Source: Alphaproteobacteria bacterium
GTDB lineage: Bacteria > Pseudomonadota > Alphaproteobacteria > JAJFFI01
Length of the DNA: 64,000 nucleotides
Assembly: GCA_030066595.1 (NCBI GenBank)
Contig: JASJBI010000004.1
Location: forward strand, 62,001 to 126,000
Direction: 5' to 3'
This document shows positions 47,585-55,820 of this stretch, piece by piece (position 1 is the first letter of the stretch; each line of letters begins with the position of its first letter). The position numbers were made by a program, and so were the translations under genes. Under the pieces are notes generated by a model. That model had not been told where the DNA came from and did no database searches. It saw nothing but the letters and a program-made list of their open reading frames with translations.

Positions 47585-49717
47585 TCAATCATGTCGGCGC
47601 CGACGACGGGATACCAGCAGCTGCGTTCCCAGGCCGACCCCCAGCCAAACCAGGACGGCAAGCAGCAGAAGCGCGATGTTCAGGCCGTTTGGATTGGTCC
47701 ACATGTGTTTCAGCCGATCACCAAGCGCGGTCATGATGACGATGCCCGGTGCCAGTCCGAGCAATGAGCCAAGCAGATAGTCTGCCAGCCGGAGTTTGAG
47801 TGCACCGGCCACCAGATTGATTAGGGTAAATGGCGCGACCGGCACCGAACGGACGGTGGCCACGGTGATGACCCCCTTGTCGGCCAGTGCCCGGCGAATC
47901 CTGTTCACCCGTTTTCCAGCGATGTTGGCGAGGACCTCGCGGCCGACAGCGCGTCCAACCAGATAGCCCACCGCAGCGCTCAGCAGACTCCCGGTCAATG
48001 CATAGGCAAAGCCGGCCCAGGGACCAAAGGTCATGGCCGTGACGGCGATCATTACGGTTACCGGGAACAGAATCAGCCCCCCGATTACATAGACCACTGG
48101 CACGACGACAGGCGTCCAGGCGCTTGCGGTCATGGTCTCGAACAGGGGGCCCAGCCGGCCCGGGTCGGCGAACTCTGCGAGGGGTGTGAAGCGCCAAGTC
48201 AGCGCCAACGCGACCAGAACGGCGCAGGTCATTGCCAAGGCGGCCACGGGTGCGCGCCGGGCGGGTTTTTCGAGGCCGCCAAACATGTTGCCCACGAAGC
48301 TCTTGGCATCGACCGGCGCTTCCGGATCGCCGACGGCGCGGGCGACCTGCGCGACCTGCGTGCTCGAGATGTCTTCCGGCGGGATAGGCTTAAGGGCGCG
48401 CGCTGTTCCGGATGCCTCTTCCACGGCGCGCAAGAAGCCTTCACCCTCACGCGTCGCGGCGGAAAAGGAGTCGGGGTCGGCCCCCAGATGCTCGGAGATA
48501 AGCCGGTTGCGAACACGGGCGATCGCGTCCTTTTGCGCTTCTGTCCGGGCCTCGATTGCCAGGTCGCATTCCGTGTCCAGACCCAGCGACCGATTGGCCA
48601 GATTGGACGAGCCCACACGGAGGAAGACGTCGTCAATGACCGTAACCTTGGCATGGACCATGACCGGGACCTCGTCATCGCCATCTGCGACGCAGGGGAA
48701 TGCCATGCGGACGCGATCGGCCACGTCCGCCTGTTTCAGTTGCTCCAGGAAGCGTGCGCGTCCGGCCCCCATGGCTTGCGACTCCAGCCAGCCATGCGGC
48801 GACTGTGGCGTAACGATCAGGACTTCCAAGTCGGGATTCATCTGCAGGCGGTCGACCAAGGCACCCAATGCGGCGTCCGCGGTGACGTATTGGTTCTCGA
48901 TGTAGATCGACCTCTCCGCCTTCTCGATGCTGCGGACATACAGCGCTTCGATCTCCCGTACCGCCGGACGGCCGTTGAGGGCCGGGAGCGTGCGGGCAAT
49001 GCCAAGCGTCACATTCTCAAAATCGGGGATTGCCTCTCGTGGCCAGGGGTCCGGGGTGGGATCGATCGGCAAAGGGGTCTCGCAAGCGGCGAGCCGCCAA
49101 CGTTCGCGGACCAAGGCGGCCAGCGCAGCCGCGGCCGCTCCATCGACCAGCATCTGAACGTCATGAAACGGAGGGTAGGTCTCGCCCGCGGGATCGACGC
49201 GGCGGGGTTCATGGACCGAATGCGCGGGCGTGTCCCAGCGCCGGATCGTCAGGTCCAGGCCCCCGCAAAAGGCGATCGCGTCATCGATGACCACGATCTT
49301 CTGGTGGTGGCTGGCGCCAAGCGGCAAGACGTCATCCAGGCAAACCTTGATCTGCTTCGGCGTCGCCCAGTCCAGGTTGAGGATGGGCAGTGGCTCGCGC
49401 TCCAGCGCGTAGAGGATCGAATAGTCCCAGAGCAGCAGATGGACGGTGAGGGCCGGTCGCTCCGTCACGATGTGGGTGAGCAGCGCGCCAAGTTCGGCAG
49501 GCGCGCCGTCCTCTGGCGCCTCCTGATCCGCGCAAATCCGGACCCGGCTATCGATGTCCCAGCCGACCATGAAGATCGAACGTTCAGCCCGCAGCAGCGC
49601 CGATCTCAGGGCCCCGAAATAGGCCGCGCCGTCCACCAGAACAGCAGCCCTGTCGGCGTGCTCCAGCCGCCAGCAGGTCTCGCCCTCCGACAAGATTTCG
49701 CCAGGCGAGCCCGTCAT
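47585..49717 (-). CDS. Phospholipase D-like protein fused to a VTT/DedA-type membrane domain
   Basis: The ATG at 49717 gives 710 residues; a TTG at 49732 is possible. The first 490 residues hold two HKD sites, GASHHQKIVVIDDAIAFCGG and VMVHAKVTVIDDVFLRVGSS, so the phospholipase D active site is complete. From about residue 500 there are five or six hydrophobic helices with FGPWAGFAYALTGSLLSAAV and RSVPVAPFTLINLVAGALKL, the VTT (SNARE-associated/DedA) pattern linked to lipid scrambling. It may hydrolyse and flip phospholipids in one protein. Confidence 0.92.
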   Translation of the reverse strand: MTGSPGEILSEGETCWRLEHADRAAVLVDGAAYFGALRSALLRAERSIFMVGWDIDSRVRICADQEAPEDGAPAELGALLTHIVTERPALTVHLLLWDYSILYALEREPLPILNLDWATPKQIKVCLDDVLPLGASHHQKIVVIDDAIAFCGGLDLTIRRWDTPAHSVHEPRRVDPAGETYPPFHDVQMLVDGAAAAALAALVRERWRLAACETPLPIDPTPDPWPREAIPDFENVTLGIARTLPALNGRPAVREIEALYVRSIEKAERSIYIENQYVTADAALGALVDRLQMNPDLEVLIVTPQSPHGWLESQAMGAGRARFLEQLKQADVADRVRMAFPCVADGDDEVPVMVHAKVTVIDDVFLRVGSSNLANRSLGLDTECDLAIEARTEAQKDAIARVRNRLISEHLGADPDSFSAATREGEGFLRAVEEASGTARALKPIPPEDISSTQVAQVARAVGDPEAPVDAKSFVGNMFGGLEKPARRAPVAALAMTCAVLVALALTWRFTPLAEFADPGRLGPLFETMTASAWTPVVVPVVYVIGGLILFPVTVMIAVTAMTFGPWAGFAYALTGSLLSAAVGYLVGRAVGREVLANIAGKRVNRIRRALADKGVITVATVRSVPVAPFTLINLVAGALKLRLADYLLGSLLGLAPGIVIMTALGDRLKHMWTNPNGLNIALLLLAVLVWLGVGLGTQLLVSRRRRRHD

Positions 49718-49732
49718 ATCCTGCGCCGGCAA

Positions 49733-50164
49733 TGACGAACGGCACGCTGCCTCGTGACCAAGATCATCCGTTGGCCCCTCTTGCCCGATCTACGTGCTAT
49801 GGAACCCAGGCCAATAAATGCGTCCCCCTTGGCGCCCGGCCGAGGATGGGTGGGCAAGACCAGCGTAACCAGCGAGCCGTGGGTATTCCAGATTTCGATC
49901 TCCGCGCCCCCTGCCGCGCCCGCGCTCCCGCAGACCTCTGCGACCTGACAGGCAATCGCGTCGGGAAAATGACGCGCCCAATGCCTTGTCGCATACGACA
50001 AAAAGGGGGAAGGCTGAGGCTCCACCCGCAACGTGGGCCGACCATCAGTTGCTGGAACACCCCCGTGTTCCACTTAAGATATTATAAAACAACAAAAAAA
50101 TGAGAGAACTTGTCCGCAACTGCAGATTTAAGCTTTCGTTAAGAGTTCTATCCTATTCTGCATA
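49733..50164. other. Gene-poor stretch with one small hairpin
   Basis: I find no supported gene here. TGGAACAC (50053-50060) and GTGTTCCA (50065-50072) form an 8-bp stem with a 4-base loop, followed by AT-rich DNA rich in A-runs (50080-50103) that could include promoter elements for the next feature. A minus-strand frame at 49714-50073 has only vague similarity to a histidine-kinase end. Confidence 0.55.
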
Positions 50165-50265
50165 TGAGGTTGGCTTAGTTGGCTGCCCTGTCAGCCAGTA
50201 ACCCAATCCCTCGTTGACGCCTCCCTGTTAACCTGAGCCGCGGTTCGCCGCGGCTCTTTTTTTTT
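50165..50265 (+). ncRNA. Candidate small RNA ending in a strong orphan terminator
   Basis: A perfect + strand terminator (50235-50265) has no + strand gene before it for more than 3 kb, while the nearest genes on both sides run on the minus strand. Upstream lies AT-rich DNA with weak promoter-like boxes. The segment contains a 6-bp hairpin (TGGCTG 50180-50185, CAGCCA 50192-50197) and a C/T-rich single-stranded section (CGCCTCCCTG) able to pair with ribosome-binding sites. The 5' end is a guess. Confidence 0.4.
50235..50265 (+). terminator. Intrinsic terminator
   Basis: GAGCCGCGG (50235-50243) pairs with CCGCGGCTC (50248-50256) around a TTCG tetraloop, followed by nine Ts (50257-50265). The tetraloop and T-run make this one of the clearest terminators in the window. 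No coding gene ends just before it on the + strand. Confidence 0.95.
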
Positions 50266-50305
50266 CTGGAACGCTTTGAGACCAAATTGGTCCGAGAGGC
50301 CCGGC

Positions 50306-50701
50306 TCACGGCTCCGTCCGCGGGTCGTCGGCAAAGCTGTGGTCGGTCGGCTGCGGCGTCGCGGTCAGCACGGTGACGCCCTCGGGCGCGTGGAACCGGT
50401 GCCACAGGCCTTGCGGGACGACGGTCAGCATACCGGCCGACATCTCAAGGGTCTTAGGGCCCTCGTCGGTCATGATCGTAAGCGTCGTGAAGCCTGCCAG
50501 CACCTGCACCAGCTCGTCTCCATTTGGATGGCGTTCCCAAGGGCTCTCCCCCGCGAAGCTGCCGGCGAAGACGCCGCCCTCGCGGAATGGAGCCAGTGTG
50601 GCGAAAGCGGCCTCGGCGTCGGCCTCAGTCGCCTCCGAACGCCCCTTCAGCATTGGCCGGTCCGCCAACTCCACCTGGATGTCGACCGCCTTGATTTCCA
50701 T
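50306..50701 (-). CDS. Cupin-domain protein
   Basis: The ATG at 50701 has AAAGG eight bases upstream and gives 131 residues; GTG 50710 is an alternative. The cupin core shows RHPNGDELVQVLAGFTTLTI and VPQGLWHRFHAPEGVTVL, with His/Glu/His ligands. The function is unknown. It is divergent from the sulfhydrylase gene. Confidence 0.83.
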   Translation of the reverse strand: MEIKAVDIQVELADRPMLKGRSEATEADAEAAFATLAPFREGGVFAGSFAGESPWERHPNGDELVQVLAGFTTLTIMTDEGPKTLEMSAGMLTVVPQGLWHRFHAPEGVTVLTATPQPTDHSFADDPRTEP

Positions 50702-50884
50702 CTCCTGCACCTTTCAGATTTGCGATCAGGTCTGCCTGCGACGATACATCGTCGGCCCGGATCCGGGAACCAAGATGCGGCGCCCGGGCCGCTCGCAATT
50801 TGCGGCGGTTTGTGTATGGTGGCGGCGATTTTGGCGCCGGGTCCGAGGCCTGGACGCCGTCGTTTCTTGGCAAGCGAGGCCGCC

Positions 50885-52204
50885 ATGGTTGACCCCAATT
50901 TTCTCAAGTTCGACTCGCTGAGCCTGCACGCGGGGCAACAGCCCGATCCCGTGACCGGCGCGCGTGCGGCCCCGATCTACCAGACGACCTCATATGTGTT
51001 TCAGGACACGGACCACGCGGCCGCGCTCTTCAACCTGGAGCGCGCCGGGCACATCTATTCGCGCATTTCCAACCCCACCGTGGCGGTGTTGGAAGAGCGG
51101 CTCGCGGCCCTGGAGGGGGGTGTCGGCGCGATCTGTACCGCCAGCGGGCAGGCGGCCGTGCATTTAGGCATCGTCACTTTGATGGGGGCGGGCGGCCATA
51201 TCGTGGCCTCGCGGTCGCTCTATGGCGGCACCCACAACCTGTTCATGCACACCCTGCCGCGTTTCGGCATCACCACGACCTTCGTCGACCCGCACGATAC
51301 CGACGGCTTCAAGCGGGCGATCACCGAGGACACGCGCCTGGTGTTCGGCGAGACCCTGGGCAACCCCGGGCTCGAGATCATGGACCTGCCGGCGATCGCC
51401 GAAATCGCCCATGCGGCCGGCATCCCGTTGATGATCGACAACACCTTCGCCACGCCCTGGCTGTTCCGTCCCTTCGAGTTCGGGGCCGATATCGTCATGC
51501 ACTCGGCGACCAAGTTCCTCGGCGGCCACGGCATCGCCATCGGCGGCGTGCTGATCGACAGCGGCAAGTTCGATTGGGAAGGCACCGGCGGCAAGTTCCC
51601 CACCCTGACCGAGCCCTATGCCGGCTATCACGGCCTCGATTTCGCCGAGGAGTTCGGCCCCGGGGCTTTCATCATGCGGGCACGCGCCGAAGGTCTGCGC
51701 GACTTCGGCGCCTGTATGAGCCCGGCCAACGCCTTCTACATCCTGCAGGGGGTCGAGACCCTGCCCGTGCGCATGGCCCGGCACATGGACAACACCCGGC
51801 GGATCGTCAAGTTCCTGACCGAGCACGCGGCCGTGGAATGGGTCAGCTATCCGGAACTGGCCGATCACCCGGACCATATCCGCGCCAAGGAGATGCTGCC
51901 TAAGGGTGCCGGCGCTGTGTTCAGCTTTGGCATTCGGGGAGGGCGCGAGGCGGGCCGGGTTTTCATCGAGCGGCTCAAGCTGTTCTCCCATCTGGCCAAT
52001 GTCGGCGACGCCAAGTCGCTGGTCATTCATCCGGCCAGCACGACCCACCAGCAGATGGATGCCGAGGCGCTCAAGGCCGCGGGCGTCAGCGAGGAACTGG
52101 TCCGGCTCTCGGTCGGGCTTGAGGATCCCGAGGATCTGATCGCCGATCTGGACCAGGCGCTGCGCGCCGCGGCCAAGGCGGCGATGCCGCAGGCCGCCGA
52201 GTAG
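50885..52204 (+). CDS. metY: O-acetylhomoserine sulfhydrylase (PLP-dependent)
   Basis: This 439-residue enzyme of the Cys/Met metabolism family makes homocysteine from O-acetylhomoserine and sulfide. It has SLHAGQQPDPVTGARAAPIY at the start, SRISNPTVAVLEERLAALEG, and the PLP lysine in IVMHSATKFLGGHGIAIGG. The insert GKFPTLTEPYAGYHGLDF is typical of MetY rather than MetZ. The protein is of usual family length. The 7-base spacing links it with the following hydrolase gene. Confidence 0.9.
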   Translation: MVDPNFLKFDSLSLHAGQQPDPVTGARAAPIYQTTSYVFQDTDHAAALFNLERAGHIYSRISNPTVAVLEERLAALEGGVGAICTASGQAAVHLGIVTLMGAGGHIVASRSLYGGTHNLFMHTLPRFGITTTFVDPHDTDGFKRAITEDTRLVFGETLGNPGLEIMDLPAIAEIAHAAGIPLMIDNTFATPWLFRPFEFGADIVMHSATKFLGGHGIAIGGVLIDSGKFDWEGTGGKFPTLTEPYAGYHGLDFAEEFGPGAFIMRARAEGLRDFGACMSPANAFYILQGVETLPVRMARHMDNTRRIVKFLTEHAAVEWVSYPELADHPDHIRAKEMLPKGAGAVFSFGIRGGREAGRVFIERLKLFSHLANVGDAKSLVIHPASTTHQQMDAEALKAAGVSEELVRLSVGLEDPEDLIADLDQALRAAAKAAMPQAAE

Positions 52205-52210
52205 CCGGCC

Positions 52211-52999
52211 ATGGAACTGACCGTCGACGGCGGGCGGGTCTTTGCCGCCACCGGAGGGCGTCCGTTCGACCCCGCCAAGCCCTGCGTGGTGTTCATCCAT
52301 GGCGCGGGGATGGATCACACGGTCTGGCAGCTGCAGACCCGCTATTTCGCCCATCATGGACGGTCCGTGCTGGCGCTCGATCTGCCGGGCCACGGCCGCT
52401 CGGACGGCCCGCTCAGGGAGAGCATCGACGCCATGGCCGCCTGGTTGATGAACCTGCTGGACGTTGCCGAGGTGAACGAGGCGGCGCTGGTCGGGCACAG
52501 CATGGGCGCCCTGATCGCCTTGACGGCGGCGGCACAGACGCCAGAGCGCGTCACGGCGCTGGCGCTCTTGGGGGCGGGCGCGCGCATGCCGGTTCATCCG
52601 GAGCTGCAGGCCGCCGCCGACCAGGGCGATCACCTGGCGCTCGATCTGATCACCTCCTGGGCTTTTGGCCGGCGCGCCCATCTCGGCGGCCACCGTGGGC
52701 CAGGCCTGTGGATGACCGGGGGCGGGCTGCGGCTCCTGGAGCGCAGCGCCCAAGGGGTCGTCGCGAACGATCTGAGAGCGTGCGACGCCGCGGGAGACGT
52801 GAGCCCGTTGGCCGAGAAGGTGGTCTGCCCGGCGCTCTTCGTCTTGGGGCAACAGGACGTGATGACGCCGGTCAAGGCGGCCCGCCGGCTGATCGAGGCG
52901 ATGCCGGAGGCCCGTTCCGTCGTGCTGCCGGGTTGCGGCCACATGATGATGGTGGAGCAGCCGGACCAGACGCTCGACGCCCTGCGTGAGGTCATCTGA
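52211..52999 (+). CDS. Alpha/beta hydrolase
   Basis: This 262-residue protein has the oxyanion region VVFIHGAGMDHTVWQLQTRY, the nucleophile elbow ALVGHSMGALIALT, an Asp near LGQQDVMTPVKAA and the final His in LPGCGHMMMVEQPDQTLDAL, so the triad is complete. It resembles carboxylesterases and lactone hydrolases of the BioH/PcaD type. The substrate is unknown. It sits between metY and a thioesterase gene. Confidence 0.9.
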   Translation: MELTVDGGRVFAATGGRPFDPAKPCVVFIHGAGMDHTVWQLQTRYFAHHGRSVLALDLPGHGRSDGPLRESIDAMAAWLMNLLDVAEVNEAALVGHSMGALIALTAAAQTPERVTALALLGAGARMPVHPELQAAADQGDHLALDLITSWAFGRRAHLGGHRGPGLWMTGGGLRLLERSAQGVVANDLRACDAAGDVSPLAEKVVCPALFVLGQQDVMTPVKAARRLIEAMPEARSVVLPGCGHMMMVEQPDQTLDALREVI

Positions 53000-53003
53000 C
53001 TCG

Positions 53004-53444
53004 ATGCCCGACGAGCGTCCGGAGAGCCGCCACCGCTACCCGCACCTCCAGGCGATCACGACACGCTGGATGGACAACGACGCCTACGGCCACGTCAATA
53101 ACGTGGTCTACTACAGCTTCTTCGACACCGTGGTGAACACCTATCTGATCGACAGGGGCGCTCTCGATATCACGAACAGCCCGGTTATCGGCCTGGTGGT
53201 CGAAACCCGCTGCCAATACTTCAAGGAGCTGACCTATCCGGAAACCGTCGAAGCCGGTCTCAGGGTCGGCCGCATCGGCAACAGCAGCGTGCGCTACGAG
53301 ATTGGACTGTTCCGCGAGGGCGAGGACGATCCGGCCGCGACCGGCCATTTCATCCATGTCTACGTGGACCGGGAAAGCCGGCGGCCGTCGCCCCTGCCGG
53401 TGCCGCTGAGGGCGGTTCTCGAGCCGTTGCTCATCGACGGCTGA
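53004..53444 (+). CDS. 4-hydroxybenzoyl-CoA-type (hotdog) acyl-CoA thioesterase
   Basis: The ATG at 53004, five bases after the hydrolase stop, gives 146 residues. The hotdog-fold signature is TTRWMDNDAYGHVNNVVYYS with the catalytic Asp, then VETRCQYFKELTYPETVEAG. It hydrolyses acyl-CoA thioesters. With the preceding hydrolase it probably forms a small operon. Confidence 0.9.
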   Translation: MPDERPESRHRYPHLQAITTRWMDNDAYGHVNNVVYYSFFDTVVNTYLIDRGALDITNSPVIGLVVETRCQYFKELTYPETVEAGLRVGRIGNSSVRYEIGLFREGEDDPAATGHFIHVYVDRESRRPSPLPVPLRAVLEPLLIDG

Positions 53445-53646
53445 AGCCCGCGTCCCGTCGAATACTTTCAATTTTCGACAAATACCTGGGATCCCGGTCG
53501 CGAATTCAGGCTGCCTTTCAAGCATTTGGCCGATTAACCATCATGCTTCTATGTTGTTGAGAACAAAGATTTTTGCCCATGTTTGTGGTACAATGATCGG
53601 AGTAGAGCAGGGAGCCATGCCAAGGTATGGAACGGAGGCCAAGGTC

Positions 53647-54072
53647 ATGGCACGGCAAGCCGGAAGTCACATCCCGGCGTCCACCGCGTTCCTCGAGAGG
53701 ACCTATAACGAAACCCTGGCCCTTCTCCTGGAAACGCAAAGCTACGTCGCCAACAGTGCCGCCACCGAGCGCGCGGGCTTGTCCTGGATGGATGCGTTGC
53801 GCGCGGATCGGGATCTGAGCCGGCTGACCGCGCGGCTCGCGGAGGTCCTCGCCTGGCTGTTCGTACAAAAGGCAGTGGACGCCGGTGAGCTAAGCCGCGG
53901 CGAGGCGCTCAGCGCCGAGCGTCGTCTCGGCAATCGCCAAGTCTGTCTCGACGAGGCGGGCGACTACGAGGGTGACATTCCACCCCAGTTGGAAGACCTG
54001 TTGGGGCGGACCCGCGCGCTCTATGTGCGCGCCGCGCGGCTGGACGAGATGGTGGCGCGCTCCCTTCACTGA
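53647..54072 (+). CDS. DUF1465 family protein, RcdA-like
   Basis: A GGAGG site eight bases before the ATG at 53647 selects a 141-residue product over longer frames from 53551. The pattern ASTAFLERTYNETLALLLET, then RLTARLAEVLAWLFVQKAVD and RRLGNRQVC matches DUF1465, the family of Caulobacter RcdA, a ClpXP adaptor for CtrA degradation. A cell-cycle proteolysis role is plausible for an alphaproteobacterium but is inferred from family only. Confidence 0.82.
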   Translation: MARQAGSHIPASTAFLERTYNETLALLLETQSYVANSAATERAGLSWMDALRADRDLSRLTARLAEVLAWLFVQKAVDAGELSRGEALSAERRLGNRQVCLDEAGDYEGDIPPQLEDLLGRTRALYVRAARLDEMVARSLH

Positions 54073-54111
54073 CTCCGCAACCGCGGATCCCTGACGATAA
54101 TGCGAAGGACT

Positions 54112-54603
54112 TTACGCCTCCGGGTCCTGCAGGATGCGAGCCAGCATGTGCAGGAACTGCGGACGCTCCTCGGGCGGGACCGGCGCCAGGATGCGCTCCT
54201 GGGCCCGGTCCACCGCCGGCACCGCCCGCGAAACCAAAGATACGCCCGCGTCCGTGAGATGGAGGGCATTGGTGCGCTGATCTGCGTCGGTGCGGGCTCG
54301 GCGCACGAGTTGGCGGTGGGCCAGTCTGTTCAGCATGTCGGCGATGGTGCTCCGGTCGATGCCGGTGTGCGTGACCAGCCTCGTCTGGCTCAACCCGGGA
54401 TTCTGATGAATGGTAATTAGCACCGCGAACTGTCGCGGCGTCGGCCCGGCCTCGCCGACCTCGTCCATGTAGAGCTCGACGGCACGCTGTTGCCAGCGCC
54501 GCAGAAGATGGCCGGGGGCGCCATGGAGATCGTACCCGTCAATATCGGTTGACGGATCTGGGTCAGGCGCCGTTCCGGGCCGTTTCTCAGCGCTGTCCGG
54601 CAT
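54112..54603 (-). CDS. MarR-family transcriptional regulator
   Basis: The ATG at 54603, after GAGGAGGCC, gives 163 residues. Helix-turn-helix and wing: TPRQFAVLITIHQNPGLSQT, GIDRSTIADMLNRLAHRQLV and ARTDADQRTNALHLTDAG. It is divergent from the luciferase-like gene across 119 bases, with AT-rich promoter DNA between, and probably regulates it. Confidence 0.9.
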   Translation of the reverse strand: MPDSAEKRPGTAPDPDPSTDIDGYDLHGAPGHLLRRWQQRAVELYMDEVGEAGPTPRQFAVLITIHQNPGLSQTRLVTHTGIDRSTIADMLNRLAHRQLVRRARTDADQRTNALHLTDAGVSLVSRAVPAVDRAQERILAPVPPEERPQFLHMLARILQDPEA

Positions 54604-54722
54604 CTTCTGGCCTCCTCTTTGGTCTGCCGCCCGGGCCACTATAGCGAATTCATCTGTACACTGATTAGTTCCATGCTATCGTCTTCATACAACCAAGAAC
54701 GCTATGGGCGATGGGAGGACGC

Positions 54723-55790
54723 ATGGAGTTCGGCATTCAGTTCTTTCCGGACATCGGGCCCGACGTTCAGTCGGGAGAGGCCTATTGGGGCGACGCACTG
54801 GAGCTGGTCGAACTGTGCGACGAGCTCGGTTATACCCATGTGCGCACGGTCGAGCATTACTTTCATCCCTATGGCGGCTACAGCCCCAACCCCATCGTCT
54901 TCCTGACAGCGGCCTCGCAGCGAAGCCGGAAGGCGCGGCTGATCACCGGCGCGGTGCTGCCGGCGTTCAACAGCCCGCTCAAGCTCGCCGGCGAAATCGG
55001 CATGCTGGACGCCATCTCGAACGGCCGCCTGGAGGTGGGCTTCGCCCGCGCCTTCCTGCCGCACGAATTCGCCCGCTTCGGGGTCAGCGTCGACGAGTCC
55101 AAGGCGCGCTTCGCCGAGGGCATCGAGATGGTCAGGCGCCTGCTCGAGGAAGAGAACGTGTCGATGGAGGGGACGTTTCACAGCTTCAAGAACGTCACGT
55201 CCTTGCCCAGGCCGACGCAGAAGCCGCGCCCGCCCTTCTGGATCGCGGCACTGGCCACGCCCGATTCGTTCGTCAGCGCGGGCAAGAACGGACATGCGGT
55301 GATGGCGATCCCGCTCGCCGGCGGCAAAATGGCGGAGCTGATCGGTCTCTATCGCGACGCCTGGCGGTCGGCGGGCCATCCCGGCTCCGGGCGGGTCATG
55401 CTCGCTTTCCACATGTTCTGTGCCAGAGACGGCGATGAAGCCGCGGCCATCGCCCGCGGGCCCTTGAACCGCTATCTCAAGAGCCTGGTCGATGCGGCCT
55501 CCGACTGGACCGGCGGCATGTCGTCAGCGGACTATCCGAACTACGACAAGATCATCGCCGGTCTGGCCAAGGAGACATTCGAGACCCAGGTCGCCAAGGG
55601 CGCGGCCTGGGTGGGCACGCCGGGAGAGATCTGCGACGTGATCTCCGACTATCAGGAGATGACCGGCGGGTTCGAAATCGGCTCACTGCAGGTGAACTTC
55701 AACACCATCACCCGGGAGGAAGCGGCCAAGTCGATGCGTCTGTTCGCCCAAGAGGTGATCCCGAAATTCGCGGGCGCGGCGGCAGCGTAA
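54723..55790 (+). CDS. LLM-class flavin-dependent oxidoreductase
   Basis: The start at 54723 (GGGAGG upstream) gives 355 residues. MEFGIQFFPDIGPDVQSGEA, YTHVRTVEHYFHPYGGYSPN and the EIGMLDAISNGRLEVGFARA region are typical of bacterial-luciferase-like monooxygenases that use FMNH2 supplied by a reductase. The natural substrate is unknown. A MarR gene is divergent, suggesting induction by an aromatic or similar compound. Confidence 0.9.
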   Translation: MEFGIQFFPDIGPDVQSGEAYWGDALELVELCDELGYTHVRTVEHYFHPYGGYSPNPIVFLTAASQRSRKARLITGAVLPAFNSPLKLAGEIGMLDAISNGRLEVGFARAFLPHEFARFGVSVDESKARFAEGIEMVRRLLEEENVSMEGTFHSFKNVTSLPRPTQKPRPPFWIAALATPDSFVSAGKNGHAVMAIPLAGGKMAELIGLYRDAWRSAGHPGSGRVMLAFHMFCARDGDEAAAIARGPLNRYLKSLVDAASDWTGGMSSADYPNYDKIIAGLAKETFETQVAKGAAWVGTPGEICDVISDYQEMTGGFEIGSLQVNFNTITREEAAKSMRLFAQEVIPKFAGAAAA

Positions 55791-55820
55791 AAAAACGGCG
55801 GGGCGCGCGCCCACGATTGG

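Noticed and set aside
49714-50073. Minus-strand frame ending with a histidine-kinase-like segment (GGAEIEIWNTHGSLVTLVLP)
   Set aside because: The resemblance to the last strand of kinase ATPase domains is short and the G boxes are missing; at best a worn remnant, not supported as a gene.
50165-50230. Possible tRNA gene (GGTTGGCTTAGTTGGC-like start)
   Set aside because: The segment cannot fold into a cloverleaf and lacks a TTCGA-type T-loop with a matching acceptor stem.
54604-54722. MarR operator between the second MarR gene and the luciferase-like gene
   Set aside because: Only a short TGTACA core is symmetric; the flanks do not match, so no operator is called.
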